From the NCBI GenBank assembly GCA_964406345.1, contig CAYORK010000001.1, forward strand, positions 62,001-126,000: a stretch of DNA of 64,000 nucleotides, read 5' to 3'. Shown here piece after piece: positions 1 to 8,808 of the stretch (its first letter is position 1; every line of letters begins with the position of its first letter). Source of the DNA: SYAN01 sp964406345. GTDB lineage: Bacteria; Actinomycetota; Actinomycetes; Nanopelagicales; Nanopelagicaceae. The notes under the pieces were generated by a model that made no database searches, had not been told where the DNA came from, and was given only the letters and a program-made list of their open reading frames with translations. A program made the position numbers and the translations under genes.

Positions 1-254
1 GAAGTGCTGTTATCGAGGAGATGGCGAGAAGCACGTTCTTCCTCATCCACTGTGTAGAGAAGCATCGGGGAGCCTGCGACATGGACCCACATCTCTTGCT
101 CGGGGATACGGTGCCAGGCAGAGAAATCTGGACTTTCGATGAGGAAGTAGATCGCACTTGCTTGGCCGTTGTTGAAGATCGGAGCCCACATCCCACCTTC
201 GCCTTCAAGTGGACGAAGCGAAAGGTCGTGGATCAACTTTGCTGCGGCACTCAC
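1..254 (-). CDS. Cupin_5 (DUF985) family protein, 3' end outside window
   Basis: The first 84 codons of a gene that runs off the left edge. The visible part has the DUF985 layout: an early Glu/Gly-rich strand, then SAIYFLIESPDFSAWHRI and EMWVHVAGSP, the usual WHR and W-H-x-x-x-G strands of this small cupin family. Full-length members have about 140-170 residues, so roughly half is missing. The start is a GTG that overlaps the TGA of the upstream deaminase gene (GTGA), which implies translational coupling and membership of the same minus-strand operon. Family members bind a metal or small ligand in the barrel, but no reaction can be assigned here. The family call is fairly sure; the function is unknown. 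Confidence 0.75.
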   Translation of the reverse strand, partial: MSAAAKLIHDLSLRPLEGEGGMWAPIFNNGQASAIYFLIESPDFSAWHRIPEQEMWVHVAGSPMLLYTVDEEERASRHLLDNST

Positions 255-1558
255 CGTAGAACCTTGAGTGATTCCGCGCGTAGGCGCGCCCTTGTCATGA
301 TCTCGCTGGCATCGACTCTCGCCGCTCTCGAGTCTTTGACCACGCGCTCGCCATCGACCCAGACATCGGTGACATCACCACGGCCTGCGGCGAAGACGAG
401 GAGCGCATAGATGTCGTGAATGGGAGTGAGGTGCGGTTTGTTGAGATCGATCGCGATGAGATCCGCTCGTTTGCCGACTTCGATACTTCCGACCAAGTGA
501 TCGACCATCAAAGCCTTTGCTGCATCTCGTGTCGCAGCAGCGAAGATCTTGGAGGCATCGACGCGTGCGGGGGAGGAGGTGATGGCCTGGACATGAGCTG
601 CCATTCGCATCGCTTGCCACATGTCGAGATCATTGCTCGATGAACATCCATCGGTGCCTAGTCCCACGGAGACTCCTGCGTCTTGGAGGCGACTCAAATT
701 GATGAGACCACTCCCTAGCTTCATATTGCTGCCCGGGCAGTGTGCGATCGCCGCTCCAGCACCCTTGGTCACTTCGATGTCGTGATCGGTCAGGTGAACA
801 CCGTGGCCATAGACGACATGGCGCGAGAGCATTCCGGAAGACTCTAAGACTTCTACCGGAGTCCTTTGGTAGCGCTCTGCGACATCCTTGTTCTCAGCGA
901 GAGTTTCTGAGATGTGAAGATGGATCGACGCATTGATCTCCTCGGCGATCTGGGTCACTTCACTGAGATGCTCTGGAGAATCGGTATAGGTGCTGTGCGG
1001 CATCAGATAGAGCGGAACCTCAGGACCACCGATCTGCGAGACCTTCTCGGGCCAAGCACGGGCATATTCGATTCGCTCATGCCACTGCATTGCATCGAGT
1101 CCCGGAAAGTCGAAGAAGATCGGACCCGAGATGTGGCGGAGCCCAACTCGCACTGCACCGCGGTGAGTGAACTCAGGATGAAGGTACATATCAAGCGCAG
1201 TCGTCGTGCCCCCGAGGAGCGCTTCGAGTGCGCCAAGTTCGGTGCCAAGTTCACATGTCTCCGGGTTCATGATTGCGCCCTCGGCTGCCCAGACTCTCTC
1301 CAAGAAACCTTGGAGGTCTACGCCCTCCGCCCAACCACGTAGGAGCGCCATCGCAAGATGGGTATGTGAGTTGATCAGTCCCGGCGCGACGAGATGACCC
1401 GAAAGATCGATTCGTTCATCGCCCGCCACCGATGCGGATGTCCCGATTTCGACGATGGTGCCATCCTCAATCGCAACTGCAGCCCCTTCGATGACAAGAG
1501 CGTTGGAGTCGACGGTCACTAGGTGATCGACGCGATCTAGGACCACTCGTTTCGACAT
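251..1558 (-). CDS. mtaD: Amidohydrolase, likely 5'-methylthioadenosine / S-adenosylhomocysteine deaminase
   Basis: A 435-residue metal-dependent deaminase of the amidohydrolase superfamily. The metal ligands are visible in order: HTHLAMALLRG (HxH) after the N-terminal composite domain, the HLHISET histidine, the YGHGVHL histidine and the catalytic Asp in LGTDGCSSSNDLDMW. Length and these motifs fit the MtaD/SsnA/AtzC group, which deaminates MTA and SAH to their inosine derivatives. The gene immediately upstream in transcription, 8 bp away, encodes an MTI-type phosphorylase, which is the main reason for preferring MTA as substrate. Together they would turn MTA into MTI, then hypoxanthine and methylthioribose-1-phosphate. 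Guanine or other aminohydrolase activity cannot be excluded from sequence alone. Confidence 0.82.
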   Translation of the reverse strand: MSKRVVLDRVDHLVTVDSNALVIEGAAVAIEDGTIVEIGTSASVAGDERIDLSGHLVAPGLINSHTHLAMALLRGWAEGVDLQGFLERVWAAEGAIMNPETCELGTELGALEALLGGTTTALDMYLHPEFTHRGAVRVGLRHISGPIFFDFPGLDAMQWHERIEYARAWPEKVSQIGGPEVPLYLMPHSTYTDSPEHLSEVTQIAEEINASIHLHISETLAENKDVAERYQRTPVEVLESSGMLSRHVVYGHGVHLTDHDIEVTKGAGAAIAHCPGSNMKLGSGLINLSRLQDAGVSVGLGTDGCSSSNDLDMWQAMRMAAHVQAITSSPARVDASKIFAAATRDAAKALMVDHLVGSIEVGKRADLIAIDLNKPHLTPIHDIYALLVFAAGRGDVTDVWVDGERVVKDSRAARVDASEIMTRARLRAESLKVLR

Positions 1559-1566
1559 CGTGATGT

Positions 1567-2310
1567 CTACTTCTTCGAGTCGAGTATTGGGAGTGCGTCT
1601 TCGATGATGGAGACCACGCGCGCGCTCGCAGCCTCGATCACGCGACCGATCTCTTCGGTGGTGATGGGCTCCTTCGAGAGGCCTGCAGCAGGGTTCGACA
1701 CGACTGCGATCGCTGCATATCGAAGTTCGGCCTCTCTTGCCAGGCTCACTTCAGGGCACCCAGTCATTCCGACGACACTCGCTCCTGATAGCGCTGCGAA
1801 TCTGATCTCCGCTGGAGTCTCGAAGCGCGGTCCGTTGAAGCCGGCATAGATCCCGCCTTCGTGAAGCGGAATCTGAAGTGTCGCTGCACTCTCTCTCAGC
1901 ACAGCGCGAACCGTTGCGTCGTAGCAATCCACCACATCGACATGTTTGACGCCCTCTGGTTGCACCCCGTCGAAGAAAGTGTGCTCGCGACCCGAGGTGA
2001 AATCGATGAAATCCTCTACCAATTGGAGATCGCCTGGCTTGAGCATGGGATCGATGCCACCGACGACATTGACTGCGATGACATAGGAGACATCGAGGTC
2101 CTTGAGCGCTTGAATGTTTGCGCGGTAGTTGACTCGTTGAGGCGGGACGCTGTGATCGCTACCGTGACGAGTCAAGAAGGCGATCTCGACGCCATTCCAG
2201 ATACCACGGGTGATCTTGGCGGTACCGAATCTGTTCTTGATCTCTTCACTCGGGCGACCTTGGAGTGCAGGAAGATTGTAGAAGCCGGTGCCGGCGATGA
2301 TCCCGATCAT
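1567..2310 (-). CDS. S-methyl-5'-thioinosine phosphorylase (MTAP/PNP family)
   Basis: A 247-residue purine nucleoside phosphorylase of the MTAP branch. It opens with the phosphate-binding GTGFYNL loop, followed by RHGSDHSVPPQRVNYRAN, VNVVGGI, the DFTSGREHTFF segment, GPRFETPAEIR, and the base-site segment VGMTGCPEVSLARE with SNPAAG. The TSGREHT and NPAAG segments resemble the Pseudomonas methylthioinosine phosphorylase more than human MTAP. The enzyme would cleave MTI with phosphate to hypoxanthine and 5-methylthioribose-1-phosphate. It lies between the nucleoside ABC transporter and the deaminase, with 11 bp and 8 bp spacers, in one operon. A broader 6-oxopurine nucleoside phosphorylase role is the main alternative. 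Confidence 0.83.
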   Translation of the reverse strand: MIGIIAGTGFYNLPALQGRPSEEIKNRFGTAKITRGIWNGVEIAFLTRHGSDHSVPPQRVNYRANIQALKDLDVSYVIAVNVVGGIDPMLKPGDLQLVEDFIDFTSGREHTFFDGVQPEGVKHVDVVDCYDATVRAVLRESAATLQIPLHEGGIYAGFNGPRFETPAEIRFAALSGASVVGMTGCPEVSLAREAELRYAAIAVVSNPAAGLSKEPITTEEIGRVIEAASARVVSIIEDALPILDSKK

Positions 2311-2321
2311 CTTCGTTACGG

Positions 2322-3830
2322 CTACTCCTTGAGCCCGGCCATGAGACGACCGATGTAATTGCGATCCGCGCCTTCGGCGTCAACTGTTGCGACGATCTTC
2401 CCACCTGAGATCACGGCGACCCGGTCTGCGAGGGAGAGGACCTCATCAAGCTCTGCCGAAACCAGGAGGACTGCAGCACCGTTGTCACGAGCGTTGATCA
2501 GTTGTTGATGGATGAACTCAATCGAGCCGACATCGACTCCTCGAGTGGGTTGCGCTGCAACCACCACGGGAAGGTTCTGGCTCAACTCGCGAGCCACCAC
2601 CACCTTCTGACGGTTACCTCCAGAGAGTGACGAAGCGGGATTGCGATGTGAAGGCGTCCTGATATCGAATGTCTTGACCAAGGCGGCACCATTCTCATCG
2701 ACGGCATCGAGGTCTCGGATCCACCCCTTCGCATATGGCGCTTGATCGAAACGATTGAGGACTAGGTTGTCAGCGATGGAATAGGAAGAGACCAAGCCAT
2801 CCTTCTCTCGATCCTCAGGGATGTGGGAGACGCCAGCGAGGTGAGCTTGTTTTGGTCTCATATTCGCAAGCGGCTTGCCTGCGACGATGACCTCTCCGCT
2901 CACTCGAGATCTCATCGCACAGATCGCCTCTACCAATTCTCGCTGCCCATTGCCTTCGACACCGGCTACACCAAGGATCTCTCCGGAATGGACCTGGAGG
3001 GAGATGCCCTTCACGGCCTCCAACTTGCGGTCATCGAGCACGCGAAGGTCCTTCACTTCGAGTGCAACTGTTCCAGGCTTCGCTTCACCTTTATCCACTT
3101 GAAGAACGACTGCGCGTCCCACCATCATTTGAGCGAGATCGGACTCATCGCTCTCCTTCGGTGTCGTAACACCAGCGAGTTTTCCACCCCGGAGGACGAC
3201 GATTCGATCTGCGACTGCGATCACTTCGCGGAGTTTGTGAGTGATGAAGAGGATCCCAACTCCCTTCGCAGCGAGATTGCGAAGGACCTGCAAGAGTTCA
3301 TCGGTCTCTTGCGGGGTGAGGACTGCAGTGGGCTCATCCAAGATCAAGAGATCGACATCCTTGCGAAGCGCTTTCAAGATCTCCACTCGCTGTGCGGTGC
3401 CGACTGGCAAGTCTTCGACGATCGCATCCGGATCGACCTCCAGCCCGTACTTCTCGACCAGGGAGAGAACCTCTTCCCGTGCCTTCTTCATACTGATGAA
3501 TCCGGCTCTGCGTGGTTCGTCGCCGAGGATGATGTTCTCGGTGACGCTCATTACGGGAACGAGTTGAAAGTGTTGATGCACCATGCCGACGCCGCGACGG
3601 ATCGCGCCTGCAGTGTCGCCGAACTCGAGAGCCTCGCCTTTGACCTTGATCTCGCCGGAGTCTGGTCGTACGAGCCCGAACACTGCCTTGACGAGAGTCG
3701 ACTTGCCAGCGCCATTCTCACCAAGCAGTGCGACGATCTCTCCAGGCTTCACTTCGAGCGATACACGATCGTTGGCGACCACGGTGCCGAAAGTCTTGGT
3801 CACATCCTTGATCTCAAGAAGGGAGGTCAT
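2322..3830 (-). CDS. Nucleoside ABC transporter, duplicated ATP-binding subunit
   Basis: A 502-residue protein with two ABC cassettes in one chain, as in NupO/YufO-type and sugar importers. The N-terminal cassette has Walker A GENGAGKST, a degenerate signature LPVGTAQR and Walker B LLILDEPTAVL. The C-terminal cassette has a degenerate Walker A (GVEGNGQREL), an intact LSGGNRQK signature and an altered Walker B (VVVAAQPTRGVD). This asymmetry is usual for the family. The protein sits on the inner membrane face and drives the two permeases encoded just downstream with a 3-bp spacer. Together with the BMP-family binding protein encoded upstream, it forms a purine-nucleoside-type importer; the exact substrate is inferred from context. 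Confidence 0.9.
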   Translation of the reverse strand: MTSLLEIKDVTKTFGTVVANDRVSLEVKPGEIVALLGENGAGKSTLVKAVFGLVRPDSGEIKVKGEALEFGDTAGAIRRGVGMVHQHFQLVPVMSVTENIILGDEPRRAGFISMKKAREEVLSLVEKYGLEVDPDAIVEDLPVGTAQRVEILKALRKDVDLLILDEPTAVLTPQETDELLQVLRNLAAKGVGILFITHKLREVIAVADRIVVLRGGKLAGVTTPKESDESDLAQMMVGRAVVLQVDKGEAKPGTVALEVKDLRVLDDRKLEAVKGISLQVHSGEILGVAGVEGNGQRELVEAICAMRSRVSGEVIVAGKPLANMRPKQAHLAGVSHIPEDREKDGLVSSYSIADNLVLNRFDQAPYAKGWIRDLDAVDENGAALVKTFDIRTPSHRNPASSLSGGNRQKVVVARELSQNLPVVVAAQPTRGVDVGSIEFIHQQLINARDNGAAVLLVSAELDEVLSLADRVAVISGGKIVATVDAEGADRNYIGRLMAGLKE

Positions 3831-3833
3831 CTT

Positions 3834-4826
3834 CTAGACCTTCTCTTTCTCATATGGCTGGCCTTCGGCGGCAGGTGGTCGAACCTTTCCAGCTGCGAAG
3901 GCGAGAACGACGATCGTCAATACGTAGGGCAACATGTTGATGAATTGCTGTGGGATGTTGATGACCTCATCGATCATCAACTGATTTGTCACAGCTTGTG
4001 CAAGGCCGAAGAAGATGGCAGCGGCGAAGGCACCTAGTGGGTTCCAGCGTCCGAAGATCATGATGGCCAACGCAGTGAAACCTTTACCCGCAGTGAATCC
4101 ACGTTCGAAGATGCCGACCCATTCAAGCGCGAGGTAGGAGCCGGCGAGGCCCCCGACCGCTCCACCGATCGTCACGTTGAGATATCTGAGCTTCGCCACC
4201 GAGACGCCGGCAGTGTCCGCACTGCTTGGATGCTCACCGACGGAACGGGAGCGCAAACCCCATGGTGTCTTGTAGAGCGCGAACCAGAGCGCAAAGATGA
4301 AGAAGATTCCGAAGTAGGTGATGGGGCCATGGAAGTTGAGAATCGGTCCAAGGACCGGGATCCCAGCAAGCCATGTGATGTCGAATTGCGGAAGTGTCGT
4401 CGGAATCGAATAACCCTGTCGGTAGAGGAATGAAGTGAGGCCGGCAGCGAGGATGTTGATGATCACTCCCGCGATGATCTGATCCATCTTCCACGTCACG
4501 GACATGACTGCCAAGAGCAGGCCTACGACCATCCCGGTGAGGACGCCCGCTACGAGGCCGGTCACAGTGTCTTCGAAGATGGCTGCGACGAAGAAGGCAG
4601 TGAAGGCTGAGACCAACATCGTGCCCTCGATGCCGATGTTGACGATACCTGTTCTTTCACAGAGCACACCGACCATCGCCGCAAGGGCCAGAGGAAGTGC
4701 GAGTGGGATCGCGCTGTAGACGACCGAGGTCGTCACGAGATCGTTCTGTGAGTAGAAGTATGCGAAGACTGCGATGGAGAGCAGGGTCACTACCTTGGAT
4801 GTCGTCACTCGCATCAGTTGCCCCAT
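3834..4826 (-). CDS. Nucleoside ABC transporter permease (NupQ/YufQ-like)
   Basis: A 330-residue hydrophobic protein with about eight to ten membrane segments and the BPD_transp_2 features of BMP-type importers: the ERTGIVNIGIEGTML segment near residue 55 and the EWVGIFERGFTAGKGFTALA coupling segment in the C-terminal half. The start overlaps the end of the other permease gene by 13 bp; a second in-frame ATG four codons in (4814) would remove the overlap. It pairs with the product of 4814-5866 as the transmembrane heterodimer, energised by the duplicated ATPase encoded next door. Confidence 0.88.
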   Translation of the reverse strand: MGQLMRVTTSKVVTLLSIAVFAYFYSQNDLVTTSVVYSAIPLALPLALAAMVGVLCERTGIVNIGIEGTMLVSAFTAFFVAAIFEDTVTGLVAGVLTGMVVGLLLAVMSVTWKMDQIIAGVIINILAAGLTSFLYRQGYSIPTTLPQFDITWLAGIPVLGPILNFHGPITYFGIFFIFALWFALYKTPWGLRSRSVGEHPSSADTAGVSVAKLRYLNVTIGGAVGGLAGSYLALEWVGIFERGFTAGKGFTALAIMIFGRWNPLGAFAAAIFFGLAQAVTNQLMIDEVINIPQQFINMLPYVLTIVVLAFAAGKVRPPAAEGQPYEKEKV

Positions 4827-5866
4827 CCACTCGTGAGAGTCACGCCAGATTCCTTCTTTCGAAGCAACTTCGCTAGAAGTGGAGCAGTGACGAAGAAGAG
4901 GATCATCGCCAAGAGGAGATCGACGAGTTCGGGAGCGACACCTGCTTCGAACTGCATCGTAGATCCACTCGCTCGCATACCTCCGATGAGGATTGCTGCT
5001 GGGATCACACCGAGAGGATTCGCACGGGCGAGGAGAGCGACTGTGATTCCGTCGAAACCAAGCCCCGCATTGAAGGCCGGTTCGAAGCGACCGACGATGC
5101 TCTGCGTCTCAATCGCACCAGCGATGCCGGCGATGGCACCACCTGCGACCATGGCGATGACGACAGTGAGCTTGACCGGCATTCCGGCGTACCACGCAGC
5201 ATTCTTGTTCTTGCCGACTGTCTCGATGCGGAAACCTGATGTTGTGTTTCCGAGGAACCACCACATCCCGTAGGCGATGGCAACAGCGATGAAGAATCCG
5301 AAGGGGAGTCCGAGAAAGTCAGGGATTCGTGCGCTTTCCTGGATCTCGGGAGTCCTAGTGAGAGGTTGATCTGGTTCCTTGAAGGGGCGTGAAGCTAAGA
5401 AATCTGCCAGGGCGATGACGATGCTGTTGAGCATGATTGTCGTGATCACCTCATGGACGCCGCGATAAGCCTTGAGTGCACCAGCGATGAATCCGACGAG
5501 AGCGCCGAAGAAGGCACCAAAGAGAATCGCAATTGGGATATGGATGAGCGTTGGTAGATCAAGGGCATAGCCGGCCCAAGCGGAAGCGAGTGCTCCCGAG
5601 ATCAATTGTCCTTGCGCACCGATGTTGAAGAGACCAGCGCGCAAACCTATTGCGACTGCAAGTCCACTGAGGATCAAAGGCGTCGCTTTTGCCAAGGTAG
5701 TGGCTATTCCATCCCAGGAACCGAAGGCGGTCGTGAAGAGGGCGGTATAGGCGGTGATCGGATTGATGTCTTGTATGTAGACCAGGATCCCGCCGAAGAA
5801 GAGCGCTACGGCGACGGAGAGAAGTGGGATAGCAAAGGAACCAAAGTCAATTCGTGACTTCTGCAT
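4814..5866 (-). CDS. Nucleoside ABC transporter permease (NupP/YufP-like)
   Basis: A 350-residue permease with the BPD_transp_2 fold. Visible landmarks are an N-terminal membrane anchor, LRAGLFNIGAQGQLISGAL, then YRGVHEVITTIMLN, and the coupling region GLGFDGITVALLARANPLG. It carries the longer N-terminus and extra-cytoplasmic insertion typical of the NupP/YufP partner. It is the first permease gene after the binding-protein gene, separated from it by 139 bp that contain a strong hairpin (5930-5963). That arrangement usually keeps permease expression below that of the binding protein. Confidence 0.88.
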   Translation of the reverse strand: MQKSRIDFGSFAIPLLSVAVALFFGGILVYIQDINPITAYTALFTTAFGSWDGIATTLAKATPLILSGLAVAIGLRAGLFNIGAQGQLISGALASAWAGYALDLPTLIHIPIAILFGAFFGALVGFIAGALKAYRGVHEVITTIMLNSIVIALADFLASRPFKEPDQPLTRTPEIQESARIPDFLGLPFGFFIAVAIAYGMWWFLGNTTSGFRIETVGKNKNAAWYAGMPVKLTVVIAMVAGGAIAGIAGAIETQSIVGRFEPAFNAGLGFDGITVALLARANPLGVIPAAILIGGMRASGSTMQFEAGVAPELVDLLLAMILFFVTAPLLAKLLRKKESGVTLTSGWGN

Positions 5867-5929
5867 GATCGACCTTCTCTATGGACTCTATGAATCGTTG
5901 AGAACTCGGATTCGATGAAGCGTAGTGTG

Positions 5930-5963
5930 CAAATGGGAGGCGTTTCAACACGCCTCCCATTTG
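5930..5963 (-). terminator. Perfect 14-bp stem-loop between binding-protein and permease genes
   Basis: The arms caaatgggaggcgt (5930-5943) and acgcctcccatttg (5950-5963) are exact inverted repeats around a 6-nt loop. On the minus strand the hairpin follows the BMP gene stop by about 40 nt and precedes the first permease gene by about 60 nt. No T-tract follows it, so it is more likely a partial terminator or a 3' mRNA-stabilising hairpin than a full stop to transcription. Confidence 0.75.
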
Positions 5964-6005
5964 TCATGTCATGACTCACACTCGAGTGAGTGCGAGCTTT
6001 CGACC

Positions 6006-7037
6006 TTAGAGAGTTACTCCAGTCTTGACGGTTCCGTTGAGAACCTTCGGAGTGATCGCCCTTACCTTCTTCCTTACGTCAGCAGGTACCTTGCTGCGCA
6101 AGCCATGGTATGGAGCGAGTCCGACATCACCAAAGACGTTACCGCCCTTGAATGTGCCTGCCTTAGCAGACTTGATGATGTTCTCAACACCCTTGTCGAT
6201 CAACTTCATTGCTGAAGTGACCAAGCATGGACGTGCTTCTGGAAGTGTGTTCCACTGATCGGAATCGACACCGATGCAGAAGACACCCTTCTTCTTGGCG
6301 ATACGAAGGAGAGCACCGTTTCCGGTGTTTCCGCCTGCGCCGAAGATGACGTCAAAGCCCTGGGAGAGCAATTGCTGAGCAGTTGCTGCACCCCATGCTG
6401 GGTCGTTGAAGGCGTTGTCTGGAGCGTGATAGATCAGACGGGTTGCTGGGTACTTCTTCTTCAGTTCCTTCGCAGCATAAGCGACACCATTGCGGTATCC
6501 CTCGCCGAAGTAACGAACCGGAGGAACGGTATCGGTTCCGAGTACTGCACCGGTCTTACCGGTCTTGGTGAGGTGACCTGCGAGGTAACCAGCAAGGAAG
6601 CCAGCCTTGTCTTCTGGGAAGACGAGTCCAGCGAGGTTGCTCACTGCTGTTCCCTGGAACTGGTCAACTCCGATGAACTTCACATTCGGATATGCCTTCG
6701 CAGCAGTTGTGATTGCCTCTGCCATCAAGAATCCGACACCGATGATGACGTCGTACTTCTTGTCAGTGAATTGCTTGATGTTGCTTGCATAATCCTTTGG
6801 ATCGGTGGTCTCGATGTACTTCGCGAAACCTCCGACAGCCTTCGCGCCTTTCTGCGCTCCGGTCCATGCTGACTGGTTGAATGACTTGTCATCCACCTTG
6901 CCAGTATCAGTGACTAGACCGATGCAAAGAACACTGCCTTTGCCGCAATCAGCCTCTGTTGCTGCTTTCGAAGGTGCAGCGAAACCTACGGTTGCAAGTG
7001 CGACTGCAGCCATGACAGCTGTAATGCGCTTGATCAT
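6006..7037 (-). CDS. BMP-family nucleoside-binding protein, non-lipoprotein signal
   Basis: A 343-residue extracytoplasmic solute-binding protein of the Bmp/Med/PnrA family. The N-terminus is a Sec signal peptide of about 26 residues ending in an AxA-type site (SKA). The mature part shows the family's opening strand LCIGLVTDTGKVDDKSFNQS, GVGFLMAEAI, VFPEDKAGFLAGYLAG and GAGGNTGNGAL. PnrA-like members bind purine nucleosides. No lipobox cysteine is present at the cleavage site, which is odd for a Gram-positive importer. The gene has a strong Shine-Dalgarno (gagaggag) just before its ATG and is the first gene of the importer block. Substrate assignment rests on the family and the adjacent salvage enzymes. 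Confidence 0.88.
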   Translation of the reverse strand: MIKRITAVMAAVALATVGFAAPSKAATEADCGKGSVLCIGLVTDTGKVDDKSFNQSAWTGAQKGAKAVGGFAKYIETTDPKDYASNIKQFTDKKYDVIIGVGFLMAEAITTAAKAYPNVKFIGVDQFQGTAVSNLAGLVFPEDKAGFLAGYLAGHLTKTGKTGAVLGTDTVPPVRYFGEGYRNGVAYAAKELKKKYPATRLIYHAPDNAFNDPAWGAATAQQLLSQGFDVIFGAGGNTGNGALLRIAKKKGVFCIGVDSDQWNTLPEARPCLVTSAMKLIDKGVENIIKSAKAGTFKGGNVFGDVGLAPYHGLRSKVPADVRKKVRAITPKVLNGTVKTGVTL

Positions 7038-7245
7038 GAATCTCCTCTCAAAGGTCCGTCGAGATTCTTTCGATTCGACGGGGTAACCGATCGATTAACA
7101 ATCAGAAGGGAAGGCATCGTGAGAGCGACGCGGTTGATTGTGTGCGTGAATCCTAGGGTTGCGCCGCGAACTTTCCCGCGCACGGCGCATCACGGAATGA
7201 TTACGGAAATCTCACTTAGGTAAGGCTCAAGTAAAGGTTGAAGGC
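7038..7245 (-). promoter_or_regulatory. Leader and promoter region of the nucleoside importer operon
   Basis: This 208-bp gap separates the truncated topoisomerase gene from the binding-protein gene, both on the minus strand. It holds a 7-bp stem (ccgtcga 7056-7062 with tcgacgg 7075-7081) just upstream of the Shine-Dalgarno, and a GC-rich inverted repeat of the form tgcgccg/cggcgca around 7160-7192 that may end the upstream transcript. I could not assign a -10 element or a known riboswitch with confidence. Confidence 0.4.
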
Positions 7246-8805
7246 TTAGGCGATACAGCGCGTTCGGCGTGGTGTCGCGAACTTCTTTCCGAGTTCTTCG
7301 AGTTCGGTCGACACTTGGTTGCGAATCGCTTCCTCGCTTCCGAGGAGCGCCGTCAGGGCCTTGATCGATGCCTTGAGATCGGTGGCTTCCTTATCAAGTT
7401 CGATCTTGGAGACTTTGGTGAGCCGCCTGAGAGGCATATCCAAGATGTATGTGGCCTGCTCGTCGTCGAGCTTGAAGCTCTTGATGAGAGAGGCCTTGGC
7501 TTCGCTTGCATCGTCGCTTCCTCGGATGATCTTGACCACTTTGTCGATGTCGACGATCGCCTTGAGAAGACCTTCGACCAGCCGCAATCTCTCTTCGGAG
7601 CGGCGTTTGCGATAGATGGATCGACGTCTGACCACATCGATGCGGTGCGTGATGAAGACGTCAAGGAGGTCTTTCAAACCTAGGGTGCGCGGTTTGCCAT
7701 CGACGAGTGCTACCGCGTTGATGGCGAACTGATCCTCGAGAGGGGAGAGTTTGTAGAGCTGCTCCAAGACCTTCTCTGGCTCGTATCCGTTCTTGATCTC
7801 GATCACGACGCGAGTGCCATTCTGACCGTCTGAGAGATCGATGATGTCGGAGATTCCTTGGACCTTCTTCGACTTCACGAGCGTCGAGATTCGTTCGACG
7901 ACCTTTTCGGGTCCGATCGTGAAAGGAAGTTCGGTGATCGTCAATCCTTGTTTACGACTTGAAACCTTCCCGATCTCCACGGTCGCACGAATCTGAAAGG
8001 AGCCCTTGCCGGTGGTGTATGCATCGACGACGCCACTCAGGCCATGGATCTCACCACCGGTCGGAAAGTCTGGTCCCGGTATGAACTTCATCAACTGCTT
8101 GAGAGTCGCCTTTGGATTCTCGATCAAGTGCCGAGTTGCTGCGATGACCTCACCTAGGTTGTGTGGCGCCATGTTGGTCGCCATGCCCACGGCGATACCG
8201 CTACCACCATTGACGAGAAGATTAGGAAAGGCCGCCGGAAGAACCAGAGGTTCCAGGAGTTGACCGTCGTAGTTGGCGCCGAAGTCGACCGTCTCTTCAT
8301 CCGCTTCATCGACCATTGCCATCGCCGCTGACGCAAGACGTGCCTCGGTGTAACGCATCGCAGCAGGACCCGCGTCGAGAGAGCCGAAGTTGCCGTGTCC
8401 GTCGACGAGCGGAAGCCGCATCGAGAAGTTCTGTGCCATGCGGACCAAAGCGTCATAGATCGCGCCATCACCATGGGGATGGAGCTTTCCCATCACTTCA
8501 CCGACGACACGTGCGCTCTTGACGTGACCGCGATCGGGGCGCAAACCCATCTCCACCATCTGATGGAGGATCCTGCGATGCACTGGCTTCAAGCCATCGC
8601 GTGCATCGGGCAAAGCACGGGAGTAGATGACCGAGTAGGCATACTCCAGGAAGGAGTCCGACATCTCCGATGCGACGTCGATATCGACGATTCGCCCGGC
8701 GTCTTCGCCCGGCTTAGGGCCTTGGATTTTCTGCTTGCTCGATTGCTTGCTCGATTGCTTGGTCGATTGCTTTGGCACGGGGTGGATTCTGCCCTGCTCC
8801 GGCAA
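7246..8805 (-). CDS. Type II topoisomerase subunit A (ParC/GyrA family) without C-terminal beta-pinwheel
   Basis: A 519-residue breakage-reunion subunit. Conserved segments run from [19 protein letters not shown] and [12 protein letters not shown] through [17 protein letters not shown] to the active-site Tyr152 in [11 protein letters not shown], then [16 protein letters not shown] and the long coiled-coil region ending at TPRRTRC. Subunits of this family normally have about 800 residues, the last 300 forming the DNA-wrapping pinwheel; here the frame stops right after the core, and only 208 bp separate it from the next gene. The residue equivalent to E. coli GyrA Ser83 is Gly114. The N-terminus carries a KQSS repeat coded by a 12-bp tandem repeat. 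It follows psuK by 3 bp. A partner ParE is not in this window. Confidence 0.87.
   Translation of the reverse strand: MPEQGRIHPVPKQSTKQSSKQSSKQKIQGPKPGEDAGRIVDIDVASEMSDSFLEYAYSVIYSRALPDARDGLKPVHRRILHQMVEMGLRPDRGHVKSARVVGEVMGKLHPHGDGAIYDALVRMAQNFSMRLPLVDGHGNFGSLDAGPAAMRYTEARLASAAMAMVDEADEETVDFGANYDGQLLEPLVLPAAFPNLLVNGGSGIAVGMATNMAPHNLGEVIAATRHLIENPKATLKQLMKFIPGPDFPTGGEIHGLSGVVDAYTTGKGSFQIRATVEIGKVSSRKQGLTITELPFTIGPEKVVERISTLVKSKKVQGISDIIDLSDGQNGTRVVIEIKNGYEPEKVLEQLYKLSPLEDQFAINAVALVDGKPRTLGLKDLLDVFITHRIDVVRRRSIYRKRRSEERLRLVEGLLKAIVDIDKVVKIIRGSDDASEAKASLIKSFKLDDEQATYILDMPLRRLTKVSKIELDKEATDLKASIKALTALLGSEEAIRNQVSTELEELGKKFATPRRTRCIA
8732..8775 (-). repeat. 12-bp tandem repeat in the 5' end of the topoisomerase gene
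   Basis: About 3.6 copies of tgcttgctcgat lie head to tail (8732-8743, 8744-8755, one variant 8756-8767, then a partial). Read on the coding strand they encode a four-residue Lys/Gln/Ser repeat in the basic N-terminal tail. The 12-bp unit keeps the frame, so copy-number slippage would change tail length without breaking the gene. Confidence 0.85.
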
Positions 8806-8808
8806 GAA

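Noticed and set aside
2823..4037. A 404-codon open frame on the plus strand opposite the nucleoside ABC ATPase and permease genes
   Set aside because: It is antisense to two strongly conserved genes, has no recognisable motif and no ribosome-binding site; long antisense frames are frequent at this base composition.
7038..7245. A purine riboswitch before the BMP importer gene
   Set aside because: Only a short 7-bp stem and an unrelated GC-rich repeat are visible; none of the conserved purine-aptamer loop sequences is present.
8732..8775. The 12-bp repeats as a CRISPR-like array
   Set aside because: The copies are contiguous without spacers, in frame, and inside a coding region.
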